From NCBI RefSeq assembly GCF_030825805.1, contig NZ_JAPJPF010000026.1, positions 1-25,937 of the forward strand: a DNA stretch of 25,937 nt. Reading direction: 5' to 3'. Position 1 is the first letter of the stretch. Each line of letters begins with the position of its first letter. A program made the translations under genes and the position numbers. This stretch comes from Streptococcus sp. (GTDB taxonomy: Bacteria > Bacillota > Bacilli > Lactobacillales > Streptococcaceae). The notes below the pieces were generated by a model. The model saw only the letters and a program-made list of their open reading frames with translations, made no database searches and was not told the DNA's origin. Shown here one piece after another: positions 1 to 7,881 of this stretch.

Positions 1-106
1 GACTCCAAGCTTCACGAGTCTGCATGCGGCTTTTCACCAAACCGTTGTAAACTCCAACAATTAAAAATGCGAGGACCACAAGGACCCCAAGAATAATCCA
101 AATCAT
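1..106 (-). CDS. lemA: LemA family protein, 5' end only (partial)
   Basis: Only the first 35 codons are inside the window; the gene runs off the left edge. The visible N-terminus starts MIWIILGVLVVLAFLIVGVY, a single hydrophobic segment, followed by NGLVKSRMQTREAWS. This is the usual opening of LemA proteins: an N-terminal membrane anchor, then a helical domain. The ATG is at 104-106 with an AAAGGA ribosome binding site about 10 bases upstream. It diverges from rsmG, and lemA (followed by htpX) next to rsmG/gidB is an arrangement I know from streptococci. The cellular role of LemA is not well settled. Family call is fairly sure from the short visible part. Confidence 0.8.
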   Translation of the reverse strand, partial: MIWIILGVLVVLAFLIVGVYNGLVKSRMQTREAWS

Positions 107-137
107 TTTATTGAATTCCTTTCATTTCTTTAGTACC

Positions 138-143
138 AGTATA
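138..143 (-). promoter_or_regulatory. Predicted lemA promoter (-10, extended)
   Basis: On the minus strand the bases read TGATATACT: a TGn extension followed by TATACT at 138-143. No good -35 is visible, as is common for extended -10 promoters. It lies 32 bases upstream of the lemA start codon. Confidence 0.5.
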
Positions 144-162
144 TCAAATTTCCCTTATTTTG

Positions 163-171
163 TGGTAAAAT
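163..171 (+). promoter_or_regulatory. Predicted rsmG promoter (extended -10), probably leaderless
   Basis: TGG followed by TAAAAT (166-171) forms an extended -10. Counting seven bases downstream of the hexamer puts the transcription start on the A of the rsmG ATG at 178. No Shine-Dalgarno sequence lies between 150 and 177. Both facts point to a leaderless mRNA. Confidence 0.5.
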
Positions 172-177
172 TATCTT

Positions 178-891
178 ATGAAACCAGAAGAATTTTATGT
201 CCGTTTAGCCGACCTCGGCTTTCCATTAACTGATCGTCAAAAAGAGCAATACGAACGCTATTTTGAGCTCCTCGTGGAATGGAATGAGAAAATTAATCTC
301 ACTGCCATCACAGAAAAAGACGAAGTCTATCTCAAGCATTTTTATGATTCTATCGCACCCATTTTGCAGGGTTTAATTGAAAACCACCCCATCCGTCTCT
401 TGGATATCGGAGCTGGTGCCGGCTTCCCAAGCCTACCAATGAAAATCCTATTCCCTGAGCTAGATGTGACCATCATTGATTCCCTCAATAAGCGGATCAA
501 TTTCCTTCACTTGCTGGCTGAAGAGTTGGGCTTGAGCGGAGTACATTTCTACCATGGACGAGCTGAAGACTTTGCACAAGACAAAGCCTTTCGTGCCCAA
601 TTTGATATCGTAACTGCCCGTGCTGTAGCCCGCATGCAGGTCCTTTCTGAGCTGACCATTCCCTATCTGAAAGTAGGGGGACGGCTTCTTGCTCTCAAGG
701 CTAGCAATGCTCCAGAAGAGTTGGAAGAAGCTAAAAATGCCCTTAACTTACTGTTTAGCAAGGTTGAAGACAATCTACAGTATGAATTGCCTAATGGGGA
801 TCCACGCTATATCACTCTTGTAGAAAAGAAAAAAGAAACCCCTAATAAATACCCAAGAAAAGCAGGCATGCCCAATAAGCGTCCGTTATAA
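178..891 (+). CDS. rsmG: 16S rRNA (guanine527-N7)-methyltransferase RsmG (GidB)
   Basis: Cytoplasmic SAM-dependent enzyme that methylates N7 of G527 (E. coli numbering) in 16S rRNA. In other bacteria its loss gives low-level streptomycin resistance. The 237 residues match the usual length. The SAM-binding loop [14 protein letters not shown] lies at about 74-87, followed by an acidic strand end (IIDSLNKR) and the family's VTARAVA segment. The N-terminus ([23 protein letters not shown]) is the typical GidB helix. The start chosen is the only one that includes this helix. It lacks a Shine-Dalgarno site and is probably read from a leaderless transcript. The gene is monocistronic, ending at a strong hairpin at 901-933. 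The C-terminus is a short basic tail ([13 protein letters not shown]). Confidence 0.95.
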   Translation: MKPEEFYVRLADLGFPLTDRQKEQYERYFELLVEWNEKINLTAITEKDEVYLKHFYDSIAPILQGLIENHPIRLLDIGAGAGFPSLPMKILFPELDVTIIDSLNKRINFLHLLAEELGLSGVHFYHGRAEDFAQDKAFRAQFDIVTARAVARMQVLSELTIPYLKVGGRLLALKASNAPEELEEAKNALNLLFSKVEDNLQYELPNGDPRYITLVEKKKETPNKYPRKAGMPNKRPL

Positions 892-900
892 GATGATACT

Positions 901-933
901 AAAAAGAAGCTGACAGTTTGTCAGCTTCTTTTT
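901..933. terminator. Bidirectional terminator between rsmG and the PfkB kinase
   Basis: A perfect 15-base-pair stem (901-915 with 919-933) has a 3-base loop. AAAAA and TTTTT at the ends give a U-tract in either direction. It ends the plus-strand rsmG transcript. Its right arm contains the last codons and the TGA stop (921-923) of the minus-strand kinase, so coding and terminator sequence are shared. Confidence 0.9.
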
Positions 934-1841
934 GAATAAACTAATTTTTTTAACTCTTGCTCTAGGGTATGGTAGTGATGGCGCTCTAAATGAACTCCCT
1001 TGGTCGCCACAACCATACTTGCTAGATGGTTAGCAAAGGTTAGCGCTTCTTTCACATCTAGCCCTTGCAAAGATGCCGCTAAAAAGGCTCCCAGATGACT
1101 GTCTCCTGCGCCTACAGTATCGACGACTTCTGTCGGAAATCCGGCCACCTCGTAGAACATACCATCGTATGCGATCGCTCCTTTTTCTCCCAAGGTGACG
1201 ATGACTAACTGCCCCGTTCTTTGGTAGAGTTTCTTAGCTGCGTCAGCAATCTCTTCACAAGCTGAAAAAGCCTTGGCTTCTGCTTCATTAACATGGAGAA
1301 TGGGGTGGAGATCATAGATGGCTTCCAAACGCTCCTCAGGAATCAAGAGTCCTCGAGGTCCTGGTGCAAAGATGACTTGGCCTTTGACTTTTGACACAGA
1401 TTGAATCAGTTCCGATCCAGTCGGCTCTTCTACTTCAAGGCCACAGAGATAAATAAATTCGTAGCTTTTCTGCCCCAGAGACTGAAGCCATTCCTTCTGA
1501 AAACCATATTCCACTCCATGATCTGATAAAAAAGTTCGTTCCCCATCCGACTCAATGAAACAATAGCAACAACCATTCGCTCCGGTTACTGAGATTGGAG
1601 TCTGGATACCCAGCCTCTCGAGTTCTGCCTTGACAAAGTCCCCGTAGACACCTGTCCCCACTGGCGAGATGAAATCAACATTTTGACCTAAAGCATGAAG
1701 CACTGAAGTGACATTAAAGGCACACCCTCCAAGAGACCAAGTCTGCTCATGGATATGGGCGTCTCCTTCCCGACTCGGTAGTCGATCCAGATAGACCATA
1801 ACATCACAAACAGTAGAACCAATCACTAAGGCTTTTGACAT
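921..1841 (-). CDS. PfkB/ribokinase-family carbohydrate or nucleoside kinase
   Basis: A 306-residue cytoplasmic kinase of the ribokinase (PfkB) fold. It has the N-terminal glycine pair in SLGGCAFNV (about 37-44), the substrate-lid region, and the C-terminal signature DTVGAGDSHLGAF starting at 241, where D247 is the expected catalytic base. Family members phosphorylate ribose, fructose phosphates, adenosine, pseudouridine and others; the exact substrate cannot be read from these motifs. The start is supported by GGAGG six bases upstream. It lies downstream of the nucleoside phosphorylase/ECF operon but beyond a terminator (1883-1908), with no clear promoter in the 40 bases between. It may therefore depend on readthrough. 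A sugar or nucleoside substrate would suit the upstream phosphorylase, but that is inference. Confidence 0.85.
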   Translation of the reverse strand: MSKALVIGSTVCDVMVYLDRLPSREGDAHIHEQTWSLGGCAFNVTSVLHALGQNVDFISPVGTGVYGDFVKAELERLGIQTPISVTGANGCCYCFIESDGERTFLSDHGVEYGFQKEWLQSLGQKSYEFIYLCGLEVEEPTGSELIQSVSKVKGQVIFAPGPRGLLIPEERLEAIYDLHPILHVNEAEAKAFSACEEIADAAKKLYQRTGQLVIVTLGEKGAIAYDGMFYEVAGFPTEVVDTVGAGDSHLGAFLAASLQGLDVKEALTFANHLASMVVATKGVHLERHHYHTLEQELKKLVYSKRS

Positions 1842-1873
1842 GAGTTTCCTCCCTCCTATTCTCTATCCTCAAC

Positions 1874-1908
1874 ATTGAAAAATAACCAGCACCGGATCGT
1901 GCTGGTTA
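1874..1908 (-). terminator. Terminator downstream of the short-chain dehydrogenase
   Basis: TAACCAGCAC (1883-1892) pairs perfectly with GTGCTGGTTA (1899-1908) around a 6-base loop. On the minus strand the stem is followed by ATTTTTC, a U-tract. It lies immediately after the dehydrogenase stop codon at 1915. Confidence 0.8.
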
Positions 1909-1914
1909 GTAAAA

Positions 1915-2670
1915 CTAGTCCCCCCGATAGACTGGTTGTGGTCCAAAGGTTTGGGAAACCGGCATGATTTCAATGCGGTTGACATTGACATGCTTGGGCT
2001 GTTGGATGAGCCAAGCTACGGTATTGGCAATATCTTCTGGCTGAATGGCATGGGCGTCTCGATAGAGAGCCTCTACCCGTTTTTCATCCCCTTTAAAGCG
2101 AACCACCGAGAACTCAGTCCCTTCACAGAGACCTGGCTCAATATTGGTCACCCGAATCTGTTTTCCAGCCAAGTCCGCACGCAGATTTAATGAAAACTGT
2201 TTAACGAAGGCCTTGGAAGCACCATACACATTGGCCCCTGGATAAGGCACTGTCCCAGCAGTTGACCCCATATTGATGACATAACCATCATTTCGTTCCA
2301 CCATCTGGGGCAAGATTTTCCTTGTCAGATAGGTCAAGCCGACAATATTGGTTTGAATCATGGTCAGCCAATCTGCAACCTCTGCTTCATGAGCTGGAGC
2401 GAGGCCTAGGGCCAAGCCAGCATTATTGACCAAAACATCCACTCTCTCCCAAGCTTTTGGCAAACTGGCAAGTGCATGATCCACCTGAGAAAAATCCGTC
2501 ACATCCATTTGAAGGGGATAAAAAGCTTCTCCCAGCTCTTCTTGAAGAGCCTGTAGTTTTTCAATGCGTCTAGCAGCGCCAATCACTCGATGCCCATCGG
2601 CAACTAAGCGGTGACAAATGGCTTGGCCAAAGCCAGCAGATGCTCCCGTTACTAAAATTGTTTCTGCCAT
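1915..2670 (-). CDS. Short-chain dehydrogenase/reductase (YdfG-like)
   Basis: A 251-residue classical SDR oxidoreductase using NAD(P)H. The Rossmann motif TGASAGFG is at 8-15, NNAG at 82-85, and the catalytic triad is S136, Y149 and K153 (YGASK). The arginines after the second strand (AARR) suggest NADP preference. Overall wording resembles the YdfG group (3-hydroxy acid or serine dehydrogenases). The start is fixed by GGAGG seven bases upstream; this Shine-Dalgarno lies in the last codons and stop of ecfT, four bases away. The gene is thus translationally linked to the ECF operon, although its substrate and any connection to transport are unknown. Confidence 0.88.
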   Translation of the reverse strand: MAETILVTGASAGFGQAICHRLVADGHRVIGAARRIEKLQALQEELGEAFYPLQMDVTDFSQVDHALASLPKAWERVDVLVNNAGLALGLAPAHEAEVADWLTMIQTNIVGLTYLTRKILPQMVERNDGYVINMGSTAGTVPYPGANVYGASKAFVKQFSLNLRADLAGKQIRVTNIEPGLCEGTEFSVVRFKGDEKRVEALYRDAHAIQPEDIANTVAWLIQQPKHVNVNRIEIMPVSQTFGPQPVYRGD

Positions 2671-2674
2671 TTTC

Positions 2675-3505
2675 TTACCTCCAAGGATTATAGAAGCGAC
2701 CTTTGTTTACCCAAATCAGGACGATACTCAAGATCACCATGAAGATTGACCCCAAGATAATCAAGCGATCACGAGTGGTCATCTCCTGATAGGTGTACCA
2801 GGTCCGTTTTTTATTTTTTCCAAAGCGACGCAGTTCCATGGCCGTAGAGATCGTTTCAATCCGCTCCAAAGAACTAAAAATCAAGGGAGAAATCATCTGA
2901 AGATTTCCCTTCACCCGTTGGATAAAGTTGGCCTTTTTGGACAACTCCAAGCCTCTTGCTTCTTGCGAGAGCTTGATAATCTGGTATTCCTCCTGCACAT
3001 CTGGAATATAGCGCAAGGTCAAGCTCACTGAGTAAGCAATCTTGTAGGACACCCCAATCTGGTTGAGGCTCGAAGCAAACTGACTGGGATGGGTGGTCAT
3101 CAAGAAAATGAGAGCTAAGGGAATGGTACACACATACTTCAAAGCTAGGTTGAAGAGATAAAATAACTCTTGGGCTGTAATACTATATGCCCCTAAACCA
3201 TCTAGAAGAACTGTCTTTGCTCCATAGATTTCTACCCCATATTGAGGGGCAAAAAGATAGACCATCAAGACATTGAGAAGGGCAAAGACTAGGGCAAAAC
3301 TCAGAACAAAGGAGATGTCTTTCAAACGAATGCCTGAGGTTGCAAATAAGGCGAGGGCACCTAGACCAATGACCAACAACAAGCGAGTATCGTAACTCAA
3401 CATGGCAGCTAATGATACCAAGAGTAAGAAAAGAAGCTTGCTAGCGCCTGAAAGGCGATGCAGAAAACTGGTTCCGGCATGGTAGCCGACTAAGCGATTA
3501 TTCAT
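2675..3505 (-). CDS. ecfT: ECF transporter transmembrane component EcfT (CbiQ family)
   Basis: A 276-residue integral membrane protein with several hydrophobic segments in the N-terminal half (about 20-150) and a last one near 250. The cytoplasmic coupling helices carry the two Ala-Arg-Gly-type motifs: QEARGLEL near 181 and MELRRFG near 223. These residues are known to contact the ATPases. EcfT carries the interchangeable substrate-binding S component. It overlaps the ATPase gene by 8 bases (3498-3505) in another frame, a sign of coupled translation. The operon holds no S component; candidates are at 11609-12160 and 13040-13618. It resembles the EcfT partner of the pneumococcal UPF0397 locus (from memory). 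Confidence 0.9.
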   Translation of the reverse strand: MNNRLVGYHAGTSFLHRLSGASKLLFLLLVSLAAMLSYDTRLLLVIGLGALALFATSGIRLKDISFVLSFALVFALLNVLMVYLFAPQYGVEIYGAKTVLLDGLGAYSITAQELFYLFNLALKYVCTIPLALIFLMTTHPSQFASSLNQIGVSYKIAYSVSLTLRYIPDVQEEYQIIKLSQEARGLELSKKANFIQRVKGNLQMISPLIFSSLERIETISTAMELRRFGKNKKRTWYTYQEMTTRDRLIILGSIFMVILSIVLIWVNKGRFYNPWR

Positions 3506-5180
3506 GACCTTCCCCCTTCTGATTCATATAAAACTGGGTCAAGGCAAGAGGATCGACACCAAGTCGATTTGCCAAGGCGAAAATAGACGTTTCTTTCAAA
3601 TTAGCCCGTTTCAAAATTTCTGGTTGGGTCAAGAGCTCTGCCGGTGTCAAATCAGCCAAAACCTGCCCATCCATGACCACGACTGCCCGGTCCGAATAAT
3701 CCAGCATGAGCTGCATATCGTGGGTAATCATGACAATGGTATGCCCTTTTTGATGGAGTTCATCAAGGAAATCCATAATTTCCGTATAGTTTCGTTGGTC
3801 CTGACCAGCCGTCGGCTCATCGAGGACGAGAACATCTGGTCCCAAGACAAGGATAGAGGCGATGGTCACCCGCTTTTTCTGACCATAAGATAGAGCAGAA
3901 ATCGGCCACTTACGAAATTCGTAGAGACCACAGGTTTTCAAGGCTTGAAGGACACGACTTTCGATCTGGTCCTCTGGAACATTTCTCAAGCGAAGACCCA
4001 GGGCCACCTCATCAAAAATCATGTTGGTCGAGATCATCTGGTTGGGGTTTTGCAGGACATAGCCCACGCGCTCTGCCCGCTCCTTGACACTATCGCCCTT
4101 GATATCCTCTCCCTTTGAGAAATAGGTTCCTTCCGTCTGGATAAAGCCACAAATCGCCTTAGCAAGGGTTGATTTTCCAGCCCCATTTTTACCAACAATA
4201 GCCAACCGTTGGCCTTTTGGAATGGTTAGAGAAAGGTCTTTTAGAATGGGCTGACCTTCTCGATAGGCAAAGTTCAAATGACCAAGTTCTAGGATTGTCT
4301 CTGCCTCTGCTCCTTTTTCAAAATGAGGAGTTGGGATATCTACTGATAAATCCCCAAGTGGTAGTTTTTCTACCTTGTCCAAATGCGGTAGCTCGCTGAT
4401 ATCCTGGCCTAACTGGCGAAGAGTCGTTAAATAGAGGGGTTCACGAATCCCATTTTCAGCCAGCAGTGTCGTCCTCAACAACTCATCTGGGCTCCCATTA
4501 AAGAGGACTTGCCCTTGATTGATCAAGATGACCCGATCGATGGGACGATAAAGGACATCCTCCAAACGGTGTTCGATGATAATGGTTGTCGTTCCCTGCT
4601 CTTCATGAATCTGATCAATCAGATCTATGATATCCTGACCCGATTTGGGATCTAGATTAGCCAGCGGCTCATCAAAGAGCAGGATCGGACTTTCGTCAAT
4701 CAGGACACCCGCCAAGCTGACCCGTTGTTTTTGTCCACCGGATAAATCTTGAGGCCTATGGTCCAAGAGCTTACTCAAATCTAAACGCTCCGCCCAGGTA
4801 TGGACCCGGGATTTCATGCTTTCCAGCTCCACCATATCGTTTTCAAGGGCAAAAGCTAAGTCTTCTGCAACACTGAGACCAATAAACTGACCATCTGTAT
4901 CCTGCAAGACCGTACTGACCAAGTGAGATTTCTCGTAAATACTGAGATCAAAGGCTTCTTTCCCCTGAATGAGGAATTCCCCACTACTGGTTCCCTTATA
5001 GATATTAGGGATAATCCCATTTAAGCACTGGCCAATGGTTGACTTTCCAGAGCCAGATGGCCCGACAATCAGGACCTTTTCCCCCTTATAAATGGTTAAG
5101 TTGAGATTTTTCAAAGTTGGCTCAGACTGTGCCTTGTATTGGAAGGAAAAATCCTTCAGTTCAATCATTGCTTCTTTCAT
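3498..5180 (-). CDS. ECF transporter ATPase with two fused ABC domains (EcfA1A2 type)
   Basis: 560 residues with two complete ABC domains in one chain. Domain 1 has Walker [10 protein letters not shown] at 40-48, signature LSGGQKQR and Walker B ILLFDEP. Domain 2 has Walker [10 protein letters not shown] near 330, signature LSYGQKKR and Walker B VLVLDEP. In most ECF systems these are two separate proteins; this fused form is a known variant (YkoD-like). It powers vitamin or nucleoside-type uptake with EcfT and an S component. The start ATG directly abuts the TAA of the phosphorylase gene (TAAATG). A second in-frame ATG four codons later is also possible. Domain 2 has Tyr in place of the first Gly of the classical LSGGQ signature, which is common in ECF ATPases. 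Confidence 0.93.
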   Translation of the reverse strand: MKEAMIELKDFSFQYKAQSEPTLKNLNLTIYKGEKVLIVGPSGSGKSTIGQCLNGIIPNIYKGTSSGEFLIQGKEAFDLSIYEKSHLVSTVLQDTDGQFIGLSVAEDLAFALENDMVELESMKSRVHTWAERLDLSKLLDHRPQDLSGGQKQRVSLAGVLIDESPILLFDEPLANLDPKSGQDIIDLIDQIHEEQGTTTIIIEHRLEDVLYRPIDRVILINQGQVLFNGSPDELLRTTLLAENGIREPLYLTTLRQLGQDISELPHLDKVEKLPLGDLSVDIPTPHFEKGAEAETILELGHLNFAYREGQPILKDLSLTIPKGQRLAIVGKNGAGKSTLAKAICGFIQTEGTYFSKGEDIKGDSVKERAERVGYVLQNPNQMISTNMIFDEVALGLRLRNVPEDQIESRVLQALKTCGLYEFRKWPISALSYGQKKRVTIASILVLGPDVLVLDEPTAGQDQRNYTEIMDFLDELHQKGHTIVMITHDMQLMLDYSDRAVVVMDGQVLADLTPAELLTQPEILKRANLKETSIFALANRLGVDPLALTQFYMNQKGEGHE

Positions 5181-5972
5181 TTAGTTCGCCTTTTCCCATA
5201 AGAGCGCAAATTGGATGGCCAAATCCGCGATTCGATCCTTGCTATCTAAATCCTCATGACTAGATAAGGTTCGGATATCCCATTTTTCTTCCGAGAGGTG
5301 GTCTGCTGCGTAGAAAAAATGGCAGAGCTCAAAGCCCCGAAAAGCTGCTAAAGCTGCCACTGCCGAACATTCCATATCTACACAGATGGCTCCTGCTTCC
5401 ATTCGTCGCTTCATCTTGTCGATGGTTTCTCGGTAGGGAGCATCTGTCGTCCACACTTTTCCTGACTGATAGGAAACCTTGTGACTATCCAGAAAAGCTT
5501 GGAAGAGAGGAAGACTTTCCTTATTTACTTCCACTTCATCACTAGCTGGAAGATAGTGGTAGCTGGTCCCTTCGTCTCGAAGAGCTGCTGTTGGAATGAT
5601 GATGGAGGTCGCTTCGATATCTCGATCTAAAACCCCACAGGTCCCAAAGAGCACCAGTTTTTCCATCCCAAATTGAATCAAATCCTCTATAATCCCCACA
5701 CAGGAAGCAGCCCCAACTGGTGCATTAAAGACAGCAACCTGTTGGTCTCCAATCGTAATTCCATAGACAATGACTTCAAAGTTGGCCATGGAAGTTCTTG
5801 TAATGACCTCATGGTCATAATTCTCAAGGAGGCGCGCAAAAGTTACTCTTGAAAAGCAAGAGATGACTACTTTGGGAAATCCTTCAATGGGACCATGTAG
5901 GTCTTGTGGGTTGATAATCGCCTGTCGATTGGCATCAAATTCTTCTAACAGCATCTCTAACTTCTCTCTCAT
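5181..5972 (-). CDS. Nucleoside phosphorylase family protein (PNP/UDP type)
   Basis: A 263-residue cytoplasmic enzyme of the trimeric/hexameric purine-uridine phosphorylase superfamily. This family splits nucleosides with phosphate into base and ribose-1-phosphate. Visible motifs are the glycine-rich VLFGTCGVL segment, an RDEGTSYHY stretch, and VDMECSAVAALA, whose Met-Glu pair binds ribose in the family. The overall look is closest to uridine phosphorylases, but base specificity cannot be settled by eye. It is first in the operon and is followed without a gap by the ECF ATPase. This suggests that the transporter imports a nucleoside-like compound that the enzyme then cleaves. ATG at 5970-5972; an out-of-frame ATG lies four bases upstream. 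Confidence 0.85.
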   Translation of the reverse strand: MREKLEMLLEEFDANRQAIINPQDLHGPIEGFPKVVISCFSRVTFARLLENYDHEVITRTSMANFEVIVYGITIGDQQVAVFNAPVGAASCVGIIEDLIQFGMEKLVLFGTCGVLDRDIEATSIIIPTAALRDEGTSYHYLPASDEVEVNKESLPLFQAFLDSHKVSYQSGKVWTTDAPYRETIDKMKRRMEAGAICVDMECSAVAALAAFRGFELCHFFYAADHLSEEKWDIRTLSSHEDLDSKDRIADLAIQFALLWEKAN

Positions 5973-5993
5973 TCATTATACTTCTAGTCCTCT

Positions 5994-6002
5994 ATTATAC
6001 CA
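5994..6002 (-). promoter_or_regulatory. Predicted promoter of the nucleoside phosphorylase-ECF operon
   Basis: The minus strand reads TGGTATAAT, a perfect TATAAT (5994-5999) with a TGn extension, about 21 bases upstream of the start codon. No strong -35 was recognised. Confidence 0.6.
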
Positions 6003-6105
6003 CAAAATCGGCCTCTTTCCTTCTAGCAAAGGGGAAAGCAAGCTCACTTGTTCGCCTTTTGTAATTGGAAACAACAGAGCTGTCCTCCAAAAGGAAGAAG
6101 GATTC

Positions 6106-6201
6106 CTCAACCACTGCGTCTACCGTTGACCTCTTTTATGATGAAAATAGATAACTCTTACTAACTCCTACCTCGCTTTTTTATTTCTTGGCTCGGGAAA
6201 A
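6106..6201. repeat. 96-base direct repeat, copy A
   Basis: Begins CTCAACCACTGCGTC and ends TTCTTGGCTCGGGAAAA. It matches copy B (6310-6405) at both ends exactly and diverges in the middle. Copy length is the same and the period is 204 bases. Confidence 0.75.
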
Positions 6202-6309
6202 GGGAGAGGGACAGAAATCGATTACCATTTAAAACGACGGTTTCGTCGTCCCTCCCCCGCAAAGTTGAGTAGGCCCGTCCAAGCGAGAATTAGAGCGTGG
6301 GAGGGGCCA

Positions 6310-6405
6310 CTCAACCACTGCGTCGATCGTTAACCTCTTTCCTGATACAAAAATGAGAACTTCAATGATTCCCTCCTCGCTCTCTCGTTTCTTGGCTCGG
6401 GAAAA
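6310..6405. repeat. 96-base direct repeat, copy B
   Basis: Same ends and length as copy A (6106-6201). The middle third differs at many positions, so the duplication is old or the two were acquired separately. The right end runs into the hairpin and promoter of the uracil permease gene. Confidence 0.75.
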
Positions 6406-6429
6406 ATTCGTTTACAAAACGAATTTTTT
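6402..6429. terminator. Perfect palindrome, possible terminator overlapping the pyrP -35
   Basis: AAAAATTCGTTT (6402-6413) pairs with AAACGAATTTTT (6417-6428) around a 3-base loop, followed by another T. It looks like a factor-independent terminator usable in both directions. It also contains the -35 hexamer TTTACA (6411-6416) of the next promoter. It may end transcripts arriving from the repeat region or serve as an operator. Confidence 0.5.
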
Positions 6430-6439
6430 CTGCTATACT
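6411..6439 (+). promoter_or_regulatory. Predicted promoter of the uracil permease gene
   Basis: TTTACA at 6411-6416, a 17-base spacer, then TATACT at 6434-6439 preceded by TGC (extended -10). This predicts a transcription start near 6446 and a leader of about 120 bases. Confidence 0.8.
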
Positions 6440-6445
6440 TCTTAG

Positions 6446-6544
6446 AAGCAAAGGTTTTTAATGTCATCCTGTGAGGTGACAAAGACACAGAATATGAATA
6501 ATCTGAGGGCCCTTGCTATGCAAAAAATTCATGGGCTCTTTTTT
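6446..6544 (+). promoter_or_regulatory. PyrR-dependent attenuator in the uracil permease leader
   Basis: A small stem GTCA/TGAC (6463-6480) presents the loop TCCTGTGAGG, which matches the conserved PyrR-binding loop of pyr leaders. Downstream, GAGGGCCC (6505-6512) pairs with GGGCTCTT (6533-6540), allowing two G-U pairs. Six Ts at 6539-6544 follow, forming a terminator. An alternative pairing of AGCAAAGG (about 6447-6454) with CCCTTGCT (6510-6517), with one mismatch, would be the antiterminator. Expected behaviour is that PyrR with UMP binds the leader, blocks antitermination and lowers expression when pyrimidines are plentiful. Confidence 0.8.
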
Positions 6545-6566
6545 GGTGCCCAAAAGTGAGGTTATT

Positions 6567-7847
6567 ATGAAAGAAGAATCAACTGTTGATTTGCTCCTGG
6601 ATGTCGATCAAAGTCCGGCACCCCTAAAAGGAATCTTATTAAGTTTCCAACACGTTTTCGCCATGTTTGGGGCAACCATCCTGGTACCACTCATCTTGGG
6701 CATGCCCGTATCCGTTGCCCTCTTTGCATCAGGGGTTGGGACACTGATCTATATGACTTGTACCGGCTTTAAAGTCCCTGTCTACCTCGGCTCTTCCTTC
6801 GCCTTCATCACAGCCATGGCTTTGGCAATGAAGGAAATGGGAGGAAAAGTCGATGCAGCCCAAACAGGGGTTATCCTGACCGGTCTGATCTACGTGCTAG
6901 TCGCTGCAGGGGTTAAAGTAGCAGGCACTCGCTGGATTGACAAATTGCTTCCTGCCGTTGTCATTGGACCTATGATTATCGTTATTGGTCTTGGACTTGC
7001 AGGATCAGCCGTTAAAAACGCTGGTTTTGTCGAAGGGGGAGATTGGAAAAATGCCCTTGTTGCTGTCGTGACCTTCCTGATTGCCGCCTTCATCAACACC
7101 AAAGGAAAAGGTTTCTTCAAAATCATTCCTTTCCTTTTCGCCATTATCGGTGGTTATGTCTTCGCAGTTTGCTTGGGCTTGGTGAACTTTGATCCGGTCC
7201 TCAAGGCTAACTGGTTTGAGATTCCTGGTTTCTATCTTCCTTTCAATACGGGTGGGGCCTTCAAACAATACAACTTGTATTTCGGTCCTGAAACCATCGC
7301 TATCTTGCCAATCGCTATCGTAACTATTTCAGAACACATCGGTGACCATACGGTGCTTAGTCAAATCTGTGGCCGTCAATTCTTGAAACAACCGGGACTT
7401 CATCGTACCCTTCTTGGTGACGGGATTGCTACATCTGTTTCGGCCTTTCTTGGTGGTCCAGCCAATACCACTTACGGTGAAAATACAGGCGTTATTGGGA
7501 TGACTCGCATCGCTTCTGTTTCCGTTATCCGAAATGCAGCCTTGATTGCTATTTCCTTGAGCTTCCTTGGTAAATTTACTGCTCTCATCTCTACCATTCC
7601 AAACTCTGTTCTCGGTGGGATGTCCATCTTGCTCTATGGGGTTATCGCAAGTAATGGTTTGAAAGTCTTGATCAAAGAACGCGTTGACTTCAGCTTGATG
7701 CGCAACTTGATTATTGCAAGTGCCATGTTGGTTCTTGGACTTGGTGGAGCAATTCTGAAACTTGGTCCAGTGACCCTATCAGGAACAGCCCTCTCCGCTA
7801 TGACAGGAATCATCCTTAACTTGATCTTGCCACATGAATCAAACTAA
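6567..7847 (+). CDS. pyrP: Uracil permease (NCS2/nucleobase-ascorbate family)
   Basis: A 426-residue multi-spanning membrane protein that imports uracil with protons. SEHIGDH at about 255-261 supplies the glutamate and histidine known from E. coli UraA. GPANTTYGENTGV near 297-309 supplies the second substrate-binding glutamate. These point to uracil rather than xanthine. The start is the ATG at 6567, with GAGG six bases upstream. Longer readings from 6513 would begin inside the attenuator stem and are rejected. The PyrR-type leader ties expression to pyrimidine supply. Transcribed alone, it ends at a strong hairpin (7851-7878). Confidence 0.93.
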   Translation: MKEESTVDLLLDVDQSPAPLKGILLSFQHVFAMFGATILVPLILGMPVSVALFASGVGTLIYMTCTGFKVPVYLGSSFAFITAMALAMKEMGGKVDAAQTGVILTGLIYVLVAAGVKVAGTRWIDKLLPAVVIGPMIIVIGLGLAGSAVKNAGFVEGGDWKNALVAVVTFLIAAFINTKGKGFFKIIPFLFAIIGGYVFAVCLGLVNFDPVLKANWFEIPGFYLPFNTGGAFKQYNLYFGPETIAILPIAIVTISEHIGDHTVLSQICGRQFLKQPGLHRTLLGDGIATSVSAFLGGPANTTYGENTGVIGMTRIASVSVIRNAALIAISLSFLGKFTALISTIPNSVLGGMSILLYGVIASNGLKVLIKERVDFSLMRNLIIASAMLVLGLGGAILKLGPVTLSGTALSAMTGIILNLILPHESN

Positions 7848-7850
7848 AAG

Positions 7851-7880
7851 AAAAAGTTCTCAACACTGAGAACTTTTTTT
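7851..7880. terminator. Bidirectional terminator, pyrP / DUF4299 gene
   Basis: AAAAAGTTCTCA (7851-7862) pairs perfectly with TGAGAACTTTTT (7867-7878) around ACAC, followed by more Ts. The A-rich left arm gives a U-tract on the minus strand too. It therefore serves both converging genes. Confidence 0.9.
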
Positions 7881-7881
7881 A

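Larger units (their letters stand above)
5977..6430. repeat. Gene-free, repeat-rich intergenic region
   Basis: About 450 bases without a believable gene. Contents: two 96-base direct repeats (6106-6201 and 6310-6405), an inverted repeat 6202-6256, a small hairpin 6234-6249, an inverted repeat 6264-6315 and a perfect 12-base-pair palindrome 6402-6428. The core beginning GGGACAGAAATCG and ending ACTCAACCACTGCGTC resembles a dispersed intergenic sequence I associate with mitis-group streptococci (from memory). No ORF here has a ribosome binding site or recognisable product. Confidence 0.6.

Noticed and set aside
1842..1882. Dedicated promoter for the PfkB kinase
   Set aside because: Only about 40 bases lie between the upstream terminator and the start codon. 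No hexamer pair good enough to call was found.
3504..3893. 129-codon plus-strand ORF
   Set aside because: Antisense to the second ATPase domain of the ECF protein; a shadow with no independent evidence.
5863..6129. 88-codon plus-strand ORF reaching into the repeat region
   Set aside because: Begins antisense to the nucleoside phosphorylase and ends in repeats. No ribosome binding site and no resemblance to known proteins.
6513..6566. N-terminal extension of the uracil permease
   Set aside because: It would start with TTG inside the PyrR attenuator terminator. The ATG at 6567 has a proper ribosome binding site and begins the conserved protein.
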